Source: Pleomorphomonas diazotrophica (GTDB taxonomy: Bacteria > Pseudomonadota > Alphaproteobacteria > Rhizobiales > Pleomorphomonadaceae). From it: a DNA stretch of 64,000 nt. Shown here one piece after another: positions 8,014 through 16,783 of the stretch; position 1 is the first letter of the stretch, and every line of letters begins with the position of its first letter. The notes beneath the pieces are model-generated. The model made no database searches, was not told the origin of the DNA, and worked only from the letters and a program-made list of their open reading frames with translations. The DNA lies in NCBI RefSeq assembly GCF_002844595.1, contig NZ_PJNW01000013.1:44238-108237 (forward strand), written 5' to 3'. The position numbers and the translations under genes are program-made.

Positions 8014-9216
8014 ATGGCGGCGGACGATAGGGGCATGCGCGAGGAGATCCTGCGCGAGCTCACGGAGAATATCCTTCCCTTCTGGCAGGGCCGCATGCGT
8101 GATCCGCAAGGCGGCTTCTTCGGCGCCGCCGACTGCGACGGTATCGTCGACAAGGCGGCACCGCGCGCCGCGGTGGTCAACGCTCGCATCCTCTGGACCT
8201 TCGCCACCGCGACGCGGGTGCTCGGCGCCAGTTATCGCGCCACCGCCGACTGGGCCTTCGACGAGCTCAGGACACGCTTCATCGACGGCGAGCACGGCGG
8301 CCTCTACTGGATGCTCGATGCCGCTGGGCGGCCGCTCTCCGATCGCAAGCAGATCTATGCCCAGGCCTTCGCCATCTACGCCTTTTCCGAGTATGCCCGC
8401 GCCACCGGCAATCGCGACGCCCTCGGGCTGGCAATCGGCCTGTTCCGGCTGATCGAGAAGCACGCCGCCGACCGCGAGCGCGGCGGCTATATCGAAGCGC
8501 TCGACCGTGCCTGGGGCCCGCTCGACGACATGCGGCTGTCGGACAAGGATCTCAACAGCCCGAAGTCGATGAACACCCATCTCCACATCATGGAGGCCTA
8601 CACCAATCTCCTCAGGATCTGGCGCGATCCGGCGCTGGTGGCGCGGCAGGGCGATCTGATCGCCGTCACGCTCGACCGTATCGTCGACAATGGCCACTTC
8701 AAGCTGTTCTTCGACATGGACTGGCGCTCGCTCAACGATCACGTGTCCTACGGCCACGACATCGAGGGCAGCTGGCTGCTGGTGGAAGCCGCCGAGGTGC
8801 TGGGCAACGAGGCGCTGCTGGCGAGGGCGAGGGACGCCGCCGTCCTGATGGCCGAGCGCACGCTTGCCGAGGGGCGCGACGCCGACGGCAGCCTCCACTA
8901 CGAGGCGCATGGCGACGGCCGGCTGATCGACGCCGACAAGCACTGGTGGCCGCAGGCAGAGGCGCTGGTCGGCTTCCAGAACGCCTGGGAGATGACCGGC
9001 AATCCCAACTTCCGCGACGCGGTGCGCGATGTCTGGACCTTCATCCGCGATAAGGTGGCCGATCGCGCCCATGGCGAATGGCACGCCAAGCTGACACCCG
9101 ACGGCCGGCCCTATGCGGCGGCCGAGGATGCCGACGCCTGCCTCGCCGGCCCCTGGAAATGCCCCTACCACAACGGCCGCGCCTGCTTCGAGATGCTGGA
9201 GCGCCTCAAGGCCTGA
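8014..9216 (+). CDS. AGE-family epimerase, cellobiose 2-epimerase-like
   Basis: A 400-residue (alpha/alpha)6-barrel isomerase. Motifs match cellobiose/mannobiose 2-epimerases more than N-acylglucosamine epimerases: 'NTHLHIMEAY' (about 191-200), 'YGHDIEGSWLL' (about 249-259, with the catalytic-type histidine), 'KHWWPQAEA' (about 309-317) and 'WKCPYHNGR' near the C-terminus. It would epimerise the reducing-end glucose of a beta-1,4-disaccharide at C2. No signal peptide is present, so it is cytoplasmic. A strong AGGAG site precedes ATG 8014. No transporter is adjacent, so the natural substrate is open. Confidence 0.88.
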   Translation: MAADDRGMREEILRELTENILPFWQGRMRDPQGGFFGAADCDGIVDKAAPRAAVVNARILWTFATATRVLGASYRATADWAFDELRTRFIDGEHGGLYWMLDAAGRPLSDRKQIYAQAFAIYAFSEYARATGNRDALGLAIGLFRLIEKHAADRERGGYIEALDRAWGPLDDMRLSDKDLNSPKSMNTHLHIMEAYTNLLRIWRDPALVARQGDLIAVTLDRIVDNGHFKLFFDMDWRSLNDHVSYGHDIEGSWLLVEAAEVLGNEALLARARDAAVLMAERTLAEGRDADGSLHYEAHGDGRLIDADKHWWPQAEALVGFQNAWEMTGNPNFRDAVRDVWTFIRDKVADRAHGEWHAKLTPDGRPYAAAEDADACLAGPWKCPYHNGRACFEMLERLKA

Positions 9217-9232
9217 TGCGCCGGACGGCATT

Positions 9233-9274
9233 TGAAAGTAAAAGCGCCGTGGTTCGCCTCGCGAGCCACGGCGC
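9233..9274 (-). terminator. Terminator of prs
   Basis: A 9-bp stem (GCGCCGTGG at 9244-9252 with 9266-9274) extends through an inner GCGA/TCGC stem. On the minus strand it is followed by TTTTACTTT. It sits between two convergent genes and may act on both. Confidence 0.8.
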
Positions 9275-9298
9275 CGGTTTGTCAGGGCGTTTTGCCGA

Positions 9299-10231
<933 letters not shown>

Positions 10232-10258
10232 GAACGTCGACCTCGCGAAAAGACCAAG

Positions 10259-10275
10259 CCGCCCCACGGGGGCGG
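10259..10275 (-). promoter_or_regulatory. Hairpin in the prs leader
   Basis: A perfect 7-bp stem with a 3-nt loop (CCGCCCC at 10259-10265, GGGGCGG at 10269-10275) is followed on the minus strand by CTTGGTCTTTTCG and lies 28 nt before prs. It could be a weak attenuator or terminator of upstream transcription. Confidence 0.35.
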
Positions 10276-10417
10276 CGACCGGCTGGCTGGTGGAGCGAAT
10301 TTGCGCGCCTTTTAGCAGCGCGGCGGGGACGCGTAAACACGCGATCGCGCGAATGCAGCCATGCCCGGAACGTTTTGCGCCGTCTTATTAACGAGTCGGA
10401 ACGTGCCGGTTATCCTG

Positions 10418-11053
10418 TCAGAGTGTTCCGGCCAGCGGGTTGGCCTTGGCGGCACCGGCCTGCGCCGTCGGGGCGCCGGTCACCGAGGGGCGCGGCAGGC
10501 GGTTGATCCAGGCGTAGACGTCCTCGACGGTGCGGGCAGCGACGGTGTCGAGCGCCGAGGCGTCAACGCTCTCCCACGGGTCGTCCTTGGCGGCGCCGGT
10601 GATCTCGATGCCGGAAAAGCGCAGTACGCGGTTGCCGCTCTGGTCCAGGACGTCCCAGACGTAGGTGACGTTGGTGCCGACGTCGCCGCCGACGGCCGAC
10701 AGATATCCCCAGACGTGATAGCTGGCCGTGGGCTCGGTGCGGCGGACGAGGCGCAGGTTGCGCGCCTGGGCATGACGGGCGATCGCCCGGGCCAGCTCGT
10801 CCTGCTTGTTGGTCGGCACGCCCTTGATCTGGTCGAAGGAGAAGGTGGCGATGGTCGCCGGCACGGCGGGCACTGCCGGCTGCGTCGCCTCGGGCGGCGC
10901 CGGCACCGTCGGCCCAGCAAGGGCGGCGGCGGCCTTCGGCCGGGCAGGCGCGGTCGACTGGCAGGCGGCGAGCACGGAGGCGAGGGCGATTGCCAGGACG
11001 GCGCCCGACAGCCGGAGCGATCCGGTACGCTTCGTTCCGCTCAGAAAACCCAT
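10418..11053 (-). CDS. Lipoprotein of unknown function
   Basis: A 211-residue protein with a type II signal peptide: a hydrophobic stretch at 17-27 and the lipobox LAAC (C31). A Pro/Ala-rich linker (about 35-65) follows, then a folded domain (about 66-190) containing 'YHVWGYLSAVGGDVGTNVTYVWDVLD', which suggests a beta-rich envelope domain. The C-terminal tail is Ala-rich. It lies on the minus strand between pgeF and prs, a position held by a similar lipoprotein in other rhizobial-type genomes as far as I recall. Confidence 0.82.
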   Translation of the reverse strand: MGFLSGTKRTGSLRLSGAVLAIALASVLAACQSTAPARPKAAAALAGPTVPAPPEATQPAVPAVPATIATFSFDQIKGVPTNKQDELARAIARHAQARNLRLVRRTEPTASYHVWGYLSAVGGDVGTNVTYVWDVLDQSGNRVLRFSGIEITGAAKDDPWESVDASALDTVAARTVEDVYAWINRLPRPSVTGAPTAQAGAAKANPLAGTL

Positions 11054-11158
11054 CCATCGCCTCCCGGCAAATCACAGCCGTGTGCCGTTAGAGCATTTTT
11101 CGGCTCGTCTGGAAACCGTTTTTGCGTTGCCTATCCCTTGGTTGAGGCGAGGGCAGCC

Positions 11159-11929
11159 TCAAGGTCCCTCAAGGGCAATGGCCGCCAGATGCCGCCCGTA
11201 GTCGGCCTCGCCGTTCAGCGTCATCCGGCGGTAGGAGAAGAAGCGCGCCGCGTCGCTGCAGGTGCAAAGGCCGAGGTTGTTGGCGCGAACGCCCGCCCTC
11301 TCCAGGCGGAAGATGATGTAGCCGGGCAGGTCGAACATGGCGTGTCCCGCCCGCTTCGACGGCGCGAACCAGCGATCGATCGCCTCGCCGGCCTCGCGGA
11401 AGCGGGCGACGAACTCAGGGCCGACCTCGTAGGCGGCGGCGGAAATCGTCGGGCCCAGGCTGGCCATGATGTCGCCGCGCCGGCTGCCGAGCCGAACCAT
11501 GGCGTCGATGGTCGCTTCGAGGACGCCGGTGAAAGCACCCTTCCAGCCGGCGTGGGCGGCGCCGATGACGCGCGCCTCGGCATCGGCGAACAGCACCGGG
11601 CCGCAGTCGGCGTGGCTGGTGCCGAGGGCGATGCCGGGAAGGCGGGTGACGAGGGCGTCGGCCTCCGGGTTGTCTTTCACGGCCCAGGGCTCGGTCACCT
11701 CGACCACGTCGGGCGAGTGCACCTGATAGAGCGTCACCAGCCGGTCGCGCTTGACGCCGAGGGCGTCGGCGATGCGGCCGCGATTTTCCGTCACGTTGGC
11801 GCGGTCGTCCTTGGAACCATAGCCGGTGTTGAGGCTGGCGTAGAGCCCGCCCGACACGCCACCCTCACGGGTGAACCAGCCGTGGCGAACGCCGGGGAGG
11901 GCCGAAAGGACGGGCGAGCGGACGATCAT
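11159..11929 (-). CDS. pgeF: Peptidoglycan editing factor PgeF / YfiH-type laccase-domain protein
   Basis: A Cu/Zn-dependent laccase-domain protein; the family acts on mis-incorporated peptidoglycan precursors or on purine nucleosides. Motifs are 'RHGWFTREGGVSGG' at the start, 'QVHSPDVV', 'SHADCGPVLFAD' (His and Cys ligands), 'GAAHAGWKGAF' and a late 'CTCSDAARFFSYRR'. I chose ATG 11929 (256 residues, family length). An in-frame ATG at 12019 has a better GAGGAAG site but would add 30 residues with AT-rich codon use. It is the last gene of lgt-midA-pgeF. Confidence 0.92.
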   Translation of the reverse strand: MIVRSPVLSALPGVRHGWFTREGGVSGGLYASLNTGYGSKDDRANVTENRGRIADALGVKRDRLVTLYQVHSPDVVEVTEPWAVKDNPEADALVTRLPGIALGTSHADCGPVLFADAEARVIGAAHAGWKGAFTGVLEATIDAMVRLGSRRGDIMASLGPTISAAAYEVGPEFVARFREAGEAIDRWFAPSKRAGHAMFDLPGYIIFRLERAGVRANNLGLCTCSDAARFFSYRRMTLNGEADYGRHLAAIALEGP

Positions 11930-12058
11930 CGGTGTGTTCCGGGAGGTGTTGGGCGACTTATCTGCCTCAAATGACGATGCAATCGCGACGTTTTTCAGGC
12001 GGGCGTTGGGAAAGAGCATGACTTCCTCGGCTCGCGCGATCTTCGGGCGGAGGCCGGG

Positions 12059-13141
12059 CTATCCCACCGAGAATCCCGGCAGCGCCAGCGGCGGGTGGGT
12101 CACCGCCATCGCCTTGAACAGCGTGCCCATCTCCTCGGGACCGGCCAGCCGCTCGACGGCGGCGACGATGTTGCCCTGGTCTTCGGCGCTGCGGCCGGCG
12201 CCGAGGGCGCCCGCCCGTTCCACGAGACCCATGGCGATGAGGAAGTCGCCCTGGGTCACCGGTCCCAGCACCGTGGCGCCCTCGGCGGTGGCGGCTTGAG
12301 CGAGGCGGTCGAAATCGACGTGGGCGGTCAGGTCGCATTCGCCGGGGTCGCGCAGCGGATCGGCATAGTGATGGGAGCGCACCGCCTGCAAGGTCTCGCC
12401 GAAGCCGCTTGTCACGTGGCCGTAGTCGAAGATGAGAGCGGCGCCGCCATGTTTGACGAGGCGATGGGCCAATGCGCCGACGATCGCCTCGGCCGGGCGG
12501 TTGATCTCGGCCACCGCGCCGAGCGGCGCCTCTGCGGCGCCGTGCGGCAAGAGGGTCGGATCGGGAGCGGCGGCGCCGATGCCGAAGGCGAGGTTGCCGT
12601 CGTCATCGAGGCCGACGACGCGTTCGCGCCAGCCACGCTCGCTGTTGACATACTGGCGGATCGGCAGGGCGTCGAAGAACTCGTTGGCGACGACGATCAG
12701 CGGGCCGTCCGGCAGGTCGTCGATGCGGTCGTGCCAGACGGGGCTGGCGAGACCGGTGAGACCGGCAGCCTGGCGGCGGCGCAGCTCCGGGCTGATCTCG
12801 ACGAGATGCACCTCGGCGGCGCGGATGAAGCCGGGGTCGACGCGACCGGCCCTGAGGAGGTCGGCCATCAGCGTGCCGCGGCCGGGACCCAGCTCGACGA
12901 GCGTCACCCGCTGCGGCCGGCCGAGCGCCTCATAGGCGGCGACGCACCAGATGCCGATCAGCTCGCCGAACATCTGGCTGATCTCCGGAGCGGTGATGAA
13001 GTCGCCTTCGAGACCGATGGCGGTGCGGGTGGTGTAGTAGCCGTGGTCCGGGTCGGACAGCACGAGGCTCATGTAGTCGGCGACCGAGATCGGGCCGACG
13101 GCGCCGATCAGCCTGATGATCTTGTCTTCGAGGCCGGTCAT
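12059..13141 (-). CDS. MidA/NDUFAF7-family SAM-dependent methyltransferase
   Basis: A 360-residue class I methyltransferase of the SAM_MT_MidA family; the mitochondrial relative dimethylates an arginine in complex I. The SAM-binding glycine-rich motif is 'LVELGPGRGTLMADLLR' (about 93-109). The N-terminal 'ISVADYMSLVLSDPDHGYYTT' and 'GDFITAPEISQMFGELIG' are strong family signatures, and 'VVANEFFDALPIRQ' is the conserved post-motif region. Its ATG overlaps the lgt stop by 4 bp, so the two are translationally coupled. Confidence 0.92.
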   Translation of the reverse strand: MTGLEDKIIRLIGAVGPISVADYMSLVLSDPDHGYYTTRTAIGLEGDFITAPEISQMFGELIGIWCVAAYEALGRPQRVTLVELGPGRGTLMADLLRAGRVDPGFIRAAEVHLVEISPELRRRQAAGLTGLASPVWHDRIDDLPDGPLIVVANEFFDALPIRQYVNSERGWRERVVGLDDDGNLAFGIGAAAPDPTLLPHGAAEAPLGAVAEINRPAEAIVGALAHRLVKHGGAALIFDYGHVTSGFGETLQAVRSHHYADPLRDPGECDLTAHVDFDRLAQAATAEGATVLGPVTQGDFLIAMGLVERAGALGAGRSAEDQGNIVAAVERLAGPEEMGTLFKAMAVTHPPLALPGFSVG

Positions 13142-13974
13142 GACGAGGGCTCCGGCCGCCGCGTCCGTCCGCCGAGCGCCAGAACGATCAGCGTCGTGGC
13201 GGCGAGGGCTGTGACGGCCGACAAGAGCATGCCCATGGTGAGGAAGTCGCCGAAGAGGAAGCCGACCTGCGGGTCGGGCTCGCGCACCGTTTCGACCAGG
13301 ATGCGGGCGGCGGCGTAGATCAGGCCGAAGATGCCGACGGCAAGGCCGGGCTTCCGGAGGATGCCGCCCTTCCAGATCAGCGGCGTCAGCACGGCGAAGA
13401 TCAGGAGGCCTTCGAGGCCTGCCTCGTAGAGCTGGCTCGGATGGCGGGGCAGGCCGTCGGAGTTGGGGAAGATGAAGGCCCAGGGCACGTCGGTGACGCG
13501 GCCGTAGAGTTCGCCGTTGATGAAGTTGGCGAGGCGGCCGAGGAACAGGCCGACCGGCGCGGCGGCGGCCGTGAGGTCGAAGATGGAGAGCGTGTTGAGG
13601 CCGCGCCGGCGCGCGAAGAGATATTGGGCGATGGCGGTGCCGATGAAGCCGCCGTGCACCGACATGCCGCCGTGCCAGATCTGCAGGATCTCCCAGGGGT
13701 TCTGGCGGTAGGCCTCGAAGTTGTAGAACAGGATGTAGCCGACGCGGCCGCCCAGCACGACGCCGAGCGTCATCCAGACCAGGAGGTCGTCGATGTCGGT
13801 GGCCTTGGGGCGCTTGAGGCCGCCCCACAGTCGGTCCTTGTCGACCATGCGGATGATGTACCACCAGCCGAAGATCAGCCCGATGACATAGGCGAGCCCG
13901 TACCAGCGGATGGAGATGGGGCCGAGTTCGAGGAGGACGGGACTGATCGGCGGGAAGGGCAGGGCAAAGAGCAT
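13138..13974 (-). CDS. lgt: Phosphatidylglycerol--prolipoprotein diacylglyceryl transferase
   Basis: A 278-residue inner-membrane enzyme adding diacylglycerol to the lipobox cysteine of prolipoproteins. It has about seven transmembrane segments. Family motifs are 'IRWYGLAYVIG', 'GGRVGYILFYN', 'WHGGMSVHGGFIG' with the essential histidine, and the Lgt signature 'GLFLGRLANFINGELYGR'. ATG 13974 starts the typical MLFALPFPPISPVLLELGP; the longer upstream frame has no family match. It is first in the minus-strand lgt-midA-pgeF operon. Confidence 0.97.
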   Translation of the reverse strand: MLFALPFPPISPVLLELGPISIRWYGLAYVIGLIFGWWYIIRMVDKDRLWGGLKRPKATDIDDLLVWMTLGVVLGGRVGYILFYNFEAYRQNPWEILQIWHGGMSVHGGFIGTAIAQYLFARRRGLNTLSIFDLTAAAAPVGLFLGRLANFINGELYGRVTDVPWAFIFPNSDGLPRHPSQLYEAGLEGLLIFAVLTPLIWKGGILRKPGLAVGIFGLIYAAARILVETVREPDPQVGFLFGDFLTMGMLLSAVTALAATTLIVLALGGRTRRPEPSS

Positions 13975-14187
13975 CGTGGTCCTTCTGTCGGAATGGCGGC
14001 GCGGCCCCGTCTGGTGAAATCCCCGCCAGCGAGGATTGATGGGCCTATCCTGCCTCGTCAAGCATATTCGCGTTGAGGCCGAACCCATGGCTGCAAGCGA
14101 CTGCACGTCGGAGCTTGGGAGGGGCGCATCCGTCGACCGAGACATCCGTCGCCAAGCGGCCGTCCTGGATTTCGGACGATTGTGTTC

Positions 14188-14232
14188 TTGTTTGGGCTTC
14201 GACGGAGAGTTTATAACCGACGCAGTGGTTAT
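14188..14232 (+). promoter_or_regulatory. TetR promoter with operator copy 1
   Basis: The region from 13975 to 14324 has no gene. It contains a possible promoter, TTGTTT (14188-14193) with TATAAC (14212-14217), spacing 18. An inverted repeat ATAACC-N8-GGTTAT at 14213-14232 overlaps the -10. The same 11 bases (ATAACCGACGC) recur in the palindrome before the Cfr-like gene. The TetR start is 93 bp downstream. TetR autoregulation is inferred. Confidence 0.65.
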
Positions 14233-14324
14233 CGACCACAGGGGGATGTCGTGCATTGCAAAGGGAGTCAGGCCCTATGCCGCGCAGTTGCCACCTTCAG
14301 CCGACGACATGATGGGACACGGGC

Positions 14325-14897
14325 ATGCCTCGACCTAAACTTCATTCGGACGCGGAGATCCTGCAAAAGGCAAAGGCCGTCCTGTTGCGCGAGGGGCCGG
14401 TCGACTTCACGCTTTCCGATGTCGCCGAGGCAGTCGGCATGTCGCGGGCCGCTCTGATCCAAAGGTTCCAGGACAAGGCGACCATCCATCGCCGGATCAT
14501 GGAGGAGATGACCGAGGAGGTGAGGGCGTTCTTTGCCGCGTCGCATGCCGAAAGGGATCTCCAGTCGCTGTGGGTCTTCCTGAAGGACATGATCGACGGC
14601 ATGGACGCGGAGGTGGGCAGCGAAGGCTACCTTCTGTTGTTCTGGGGCGACATCATCGATCCGCACCTCCGCGCGCTCGCCCTTGAGAGAAACGAACTCG
14701 TCCGGAAAGCCATCGAGCAGCGGCTGCCGCTTCGGCCGCATGATCCCGAGCGCATGTCCGGGTTGATCCAGTCCGCCCTGCAGGGCGCCTACATGCGCTG
14801 GATGGTGAGCCGGGAGGGAACTCTCTCGGCTTTCATGCGCGAAGAGGTGCGGGAGATCCTGACGGTCCTCTATCCCGAAGAGCGCTTCCAGCCGTAG
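14325..14897 (+). CDS. TetR-family transcriptional regulator
   Basis: A 190-residue regulator. The N-terminal helix-turn-helix is at about 24-60: 'DFTLSDVAEAVGMSRAALIQRFQDKATI' is a typical TetR DNA-binding segment. The C-terminal part (70-185) is helical and variable, as expected for ligand binding. It is followed 182 bp later by the RlmN/Cfr-type gene. Matching operators lie in front of both genes, which strongly suggests it represses both. The ligand is unknown; an inducer linked to ribosome-targeting compounds would fit but is speculative. Confidence 0.9.
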   Translation: MPRPKLHSDAEILQKAKAVLLREGPVDFTLSDVAEAVGMSRAALIQRFQDKATIHRRIMEEMTEEVRAFFAASHAERDLQSLWVFLKDMIDGMDAEVGSEGYLLLFWGDIIDPHLRALALERNELVRKAIEQRLPLRPHDPERMSGLIQSALQGAYMRWMVSREGTLSAFMREEVREILTVLYPEERFQP

Positions 14898-14957
14898 CGG
14901 CGTGCCCTGTTCGCAGCCGTCATCGGCCAGCGATCGCTGGTTCCAGGAATGCGTCTT

Positions 14958-14985
14958 GTATATAACCGACGCGACGGTTATATAC
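14958..14985 (+). promoter_or_regulatory. TetR operator copy 2, before the Cfr-like gene
   Basis: A perfect inverted repeat of 11-bp arms, GTATATAACCG-N6-CGGTTATATAC. Its core is ATAACC-N8-GGTTAT, the same half-sites and spacing as copy 1 at 14213. A TATATA at 14959-14964 could be the -10 box, so bound repressor would block the promoter. Confidence 0.75.
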
Positions 14986-15079
14986 CCTTTCGCGCACGGA
15001 CAGCCCATTGGCGTGCCCGTGAGTGCGCATGCCGGGCCATCGGCATCAAAACGCACCGATCGCCCGAAAGGAGGGTGGA

Positions 15080-16111
15080 ATGACCGAGGGGACACCGGCC
15101 TTGGGGCTCACCGCGAGCGAGTTTGCCGCGATTGCCGGGACCGAGCCATCGACCGTCGCGTACCGGGATCTCTTCATCCGGCACGATGACATGCCGAGGG
15201 AGCTGCGGCGTTGGGCGGATGCGCGGAACGTCCAGCTTCGCACCCTGAGCAAGGTCAAATGTGAGCGAGGGAAGCGGTCGCAGAAGGTACTGTTCGGCCT
15301 TTCGGACGGTTACGCCGTCGAGAGCGTGATGATCCAGCGCCGCGATGGCTTCACCGCCTGCATTTCCTCCCAGGTCGGCTGCGCCTTCTCCTGCCGGTTC
15401 TGTGCGTCAGGGCAGGCGGGGCTGAAGAGGAACCTCGGCAGACACGAGATCGTCGAGCAGGTCGTTCGACTTGGCCCGAAGGTCAATCGGATCGTGTTCA
15501 TGGGCATCGGGGAGCCATTGAACAACTATGAAAGCGTCCTGGCCGCCATCCGCATCATGCGGGATCGCGACGGAATGCGCTTTCCCACCACGGGCATCAC
15601 GATTTCGACCATCGGCATACCGAAGGCACTCGCCCGGCTGCGCGAGGAGCACCTCGGGATCAACCTGACCGTCTCGCTCCACGCGACCACGCAGGACGTG
15701 CGCGACAGGCTGATTCCCGGCAGCCGCAAGCACGACCTCCGCGAGGTCGTGGCGCGGGCGATCTCCTGGGCGGAGCGGCACAACCGCATCGTGACCTTCG
15801 TCTATCTCCTTCTGCCGGGGCTGAACGACGGCCGAGCGGATGCGGAGCGCCTCGCCCGAATGCTTGTCGGCAAACCCGCGCGAGTCAACCTGATGCGATG
15901 GAATCCGGTCGAGAGTGTCGACCTCGGCCGATCTGCGGATCACCAGCTTCATCACTTCCGGCAACGGCTGGTTCGAGCCGGCGTGCCGGTCGTGGTGCGC
16001 GACACGCAAGGGGCGGACATCGATGCCGCCTGCGGCCAACTATGGCTTCGCGACCTTCACGGCCTGAAGGCGGCGCAGCGGATGAGAACGCAGTATGGGG
16101 CCGCGGCGTGA
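15080..16111 (+). CDS. Radical SAM 23S rRNA methyltransferase, RlmN/Cfr family (Cfr-like)
   Basis: A 343-residue radical SAM enzyme with an AAGGAGG site before ATG 15080. The iron-sulfur motif is CAFSCRFC (C101, C105, C108). The two mechanistic cysteines of the RlmN/Cfr family are present: C94 in 'TACISSQVGC' and C318 in 'DIDAACGQL'. 'MGIGEPLNN' is the GEP motif. RlmN methylates C2 of A2503 in 23S rRNA, and Cfr methylates C8 and confers resistance to several peptidyl-transferase drugs. Several segments resemble Cfr more than E. coli RlmN: 'GLKRNL', 'STIGI' and 'YLLLPGLND'. The choice between C2 and C8 activity cannot be made from this. It sits under a TetR regulator, unlike a constitutive housekeeping rlmN. 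Confidence 0.9.
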   Translation: MTEGTPALGLTASEFAAIAGTEPSTVAYRDLFIRHDDMPRELRRWADARNVQLRTLSKVKCERGKRSQKVLFGLSDGYAVESVMIQRRDGFTACISSQVGCAFSCRFCASGQAGLKRNLGRHEIVEQVVRLGPKVNRIVFMGIGEPLNNYESVLAAIRIMRDRDGMRFPTTGITISTIGIPKALARLREEHLGINLTVSLHATTQDVRDRLIPGSRKHDLREVVARAISWAERHNRIVTFVYLLLPGLNDGRADAERLARMLVGKPARVNLMRWNPVESVDLGRSADHQLHHFRQRLVRAGVPVVVRDTQGADIDAACGQLWLRDLHGLKAAQRMRTQYGAAA

Positions 16112-16230
16112 GACGACCGGGAAAGGCCTTTCCCGAATGGGCAGTCGCGAGCCCCCATCATCTTCTGCTTGAAGCGGAGCCGGCGAGGGGCCAAATAGAG
16201 GGTCTGGCCCGCCATTCGGAGACGACTGCC

Positions 16231-16533
16231 ATGACGACCGGCCCGCAGGGACGCATCTACGACGAATTCGCCAAGCTGATGAACGACGCCGCCGGTCTCG
16301 CCCAGTCGGCGGGACGCGAGGTCTCCTCGGCCTTCCGCGCCCAGGGCGAGCGGCTTGCCTCCGAACTCGACCTCGTCCGCCGCGAGGATCTCGAAACGGT
16401 GCAGGACATCGCCACCCGCGCGCTCAGCGAAGTGGAGCGTCTCACCGCCCGCGTCGCCGAGCTGGAGGCGCGGCTTGCCGCCGACAATGTTACCCACAGC
16501 GAAGCCGGGCCGGGAACCGTCGACGGGCCATAA
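16231..16533 (+). CDS. ubiK: Accessory factor UbiK family protein (BMFP domain)
   Basis: A 100-residue, mostly helical protein. The pattern 'YDEFAKLMNDAAGLAQSAGREV' followed by a C-terminal coiled coil with 'SEVERLTARVAELEARL' is typical of the BMFP/UbiK family, which assists ubiquinone biosynthesis and can associate with membranes. ATG 16231 was chosen because the longer frame runs back through the Cfr-like gene. A GGAGA element lies 7-11 nt upstream. ybjN follows. In related genomes this gene normally faces lgt directly. Confidence 0.88.
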   Translation: MTTGPQGRIYDEFAKLMNDAAGLAQSAGREVSSAFRAQGERLASELDLVRREDLETVQDIATRALSEVERLTARVAELEARLAADNVTHSEAGPGTVDGP

Positions 16534-16783
16534 GGGTTTTCGTTTTAACGGTCTTCGGGCATAGTCGAGGACAACGTGAGATTCGTGCGCCTCTGTATCT
16601 CGGATCGGCGCATGTCGGGTTGCTGCATTCCGGGGTGGTTCCGGCCGCTTCGGTGTTGCCGATAGGCGTTTCGCCGCCATCGGCTCAAAGGTGTCGGCGT
16701 CGGCGTTCCCGCCCTGGCGGAGCAACGAAGGTCGACATCGGTATCGGCACACGCTGTCCGCAGCGGCAACCCTGGAGGTCAAG

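Noticed and set aside
11930..12019. 30-residue N-terminal extension of PgeF
   Set aside because: Despite a good ribosome-binding site at ATG 12019, codons are AT-rich and unlike the gene body and the family lacks this extension; kept as an alternative.
14036..14338. 100-codon plus-strand frame before the TetR gene
   Set aside because: It covers the operator/promoter, overlaps the TetR start and has mixed codon use with no recognisable domain.
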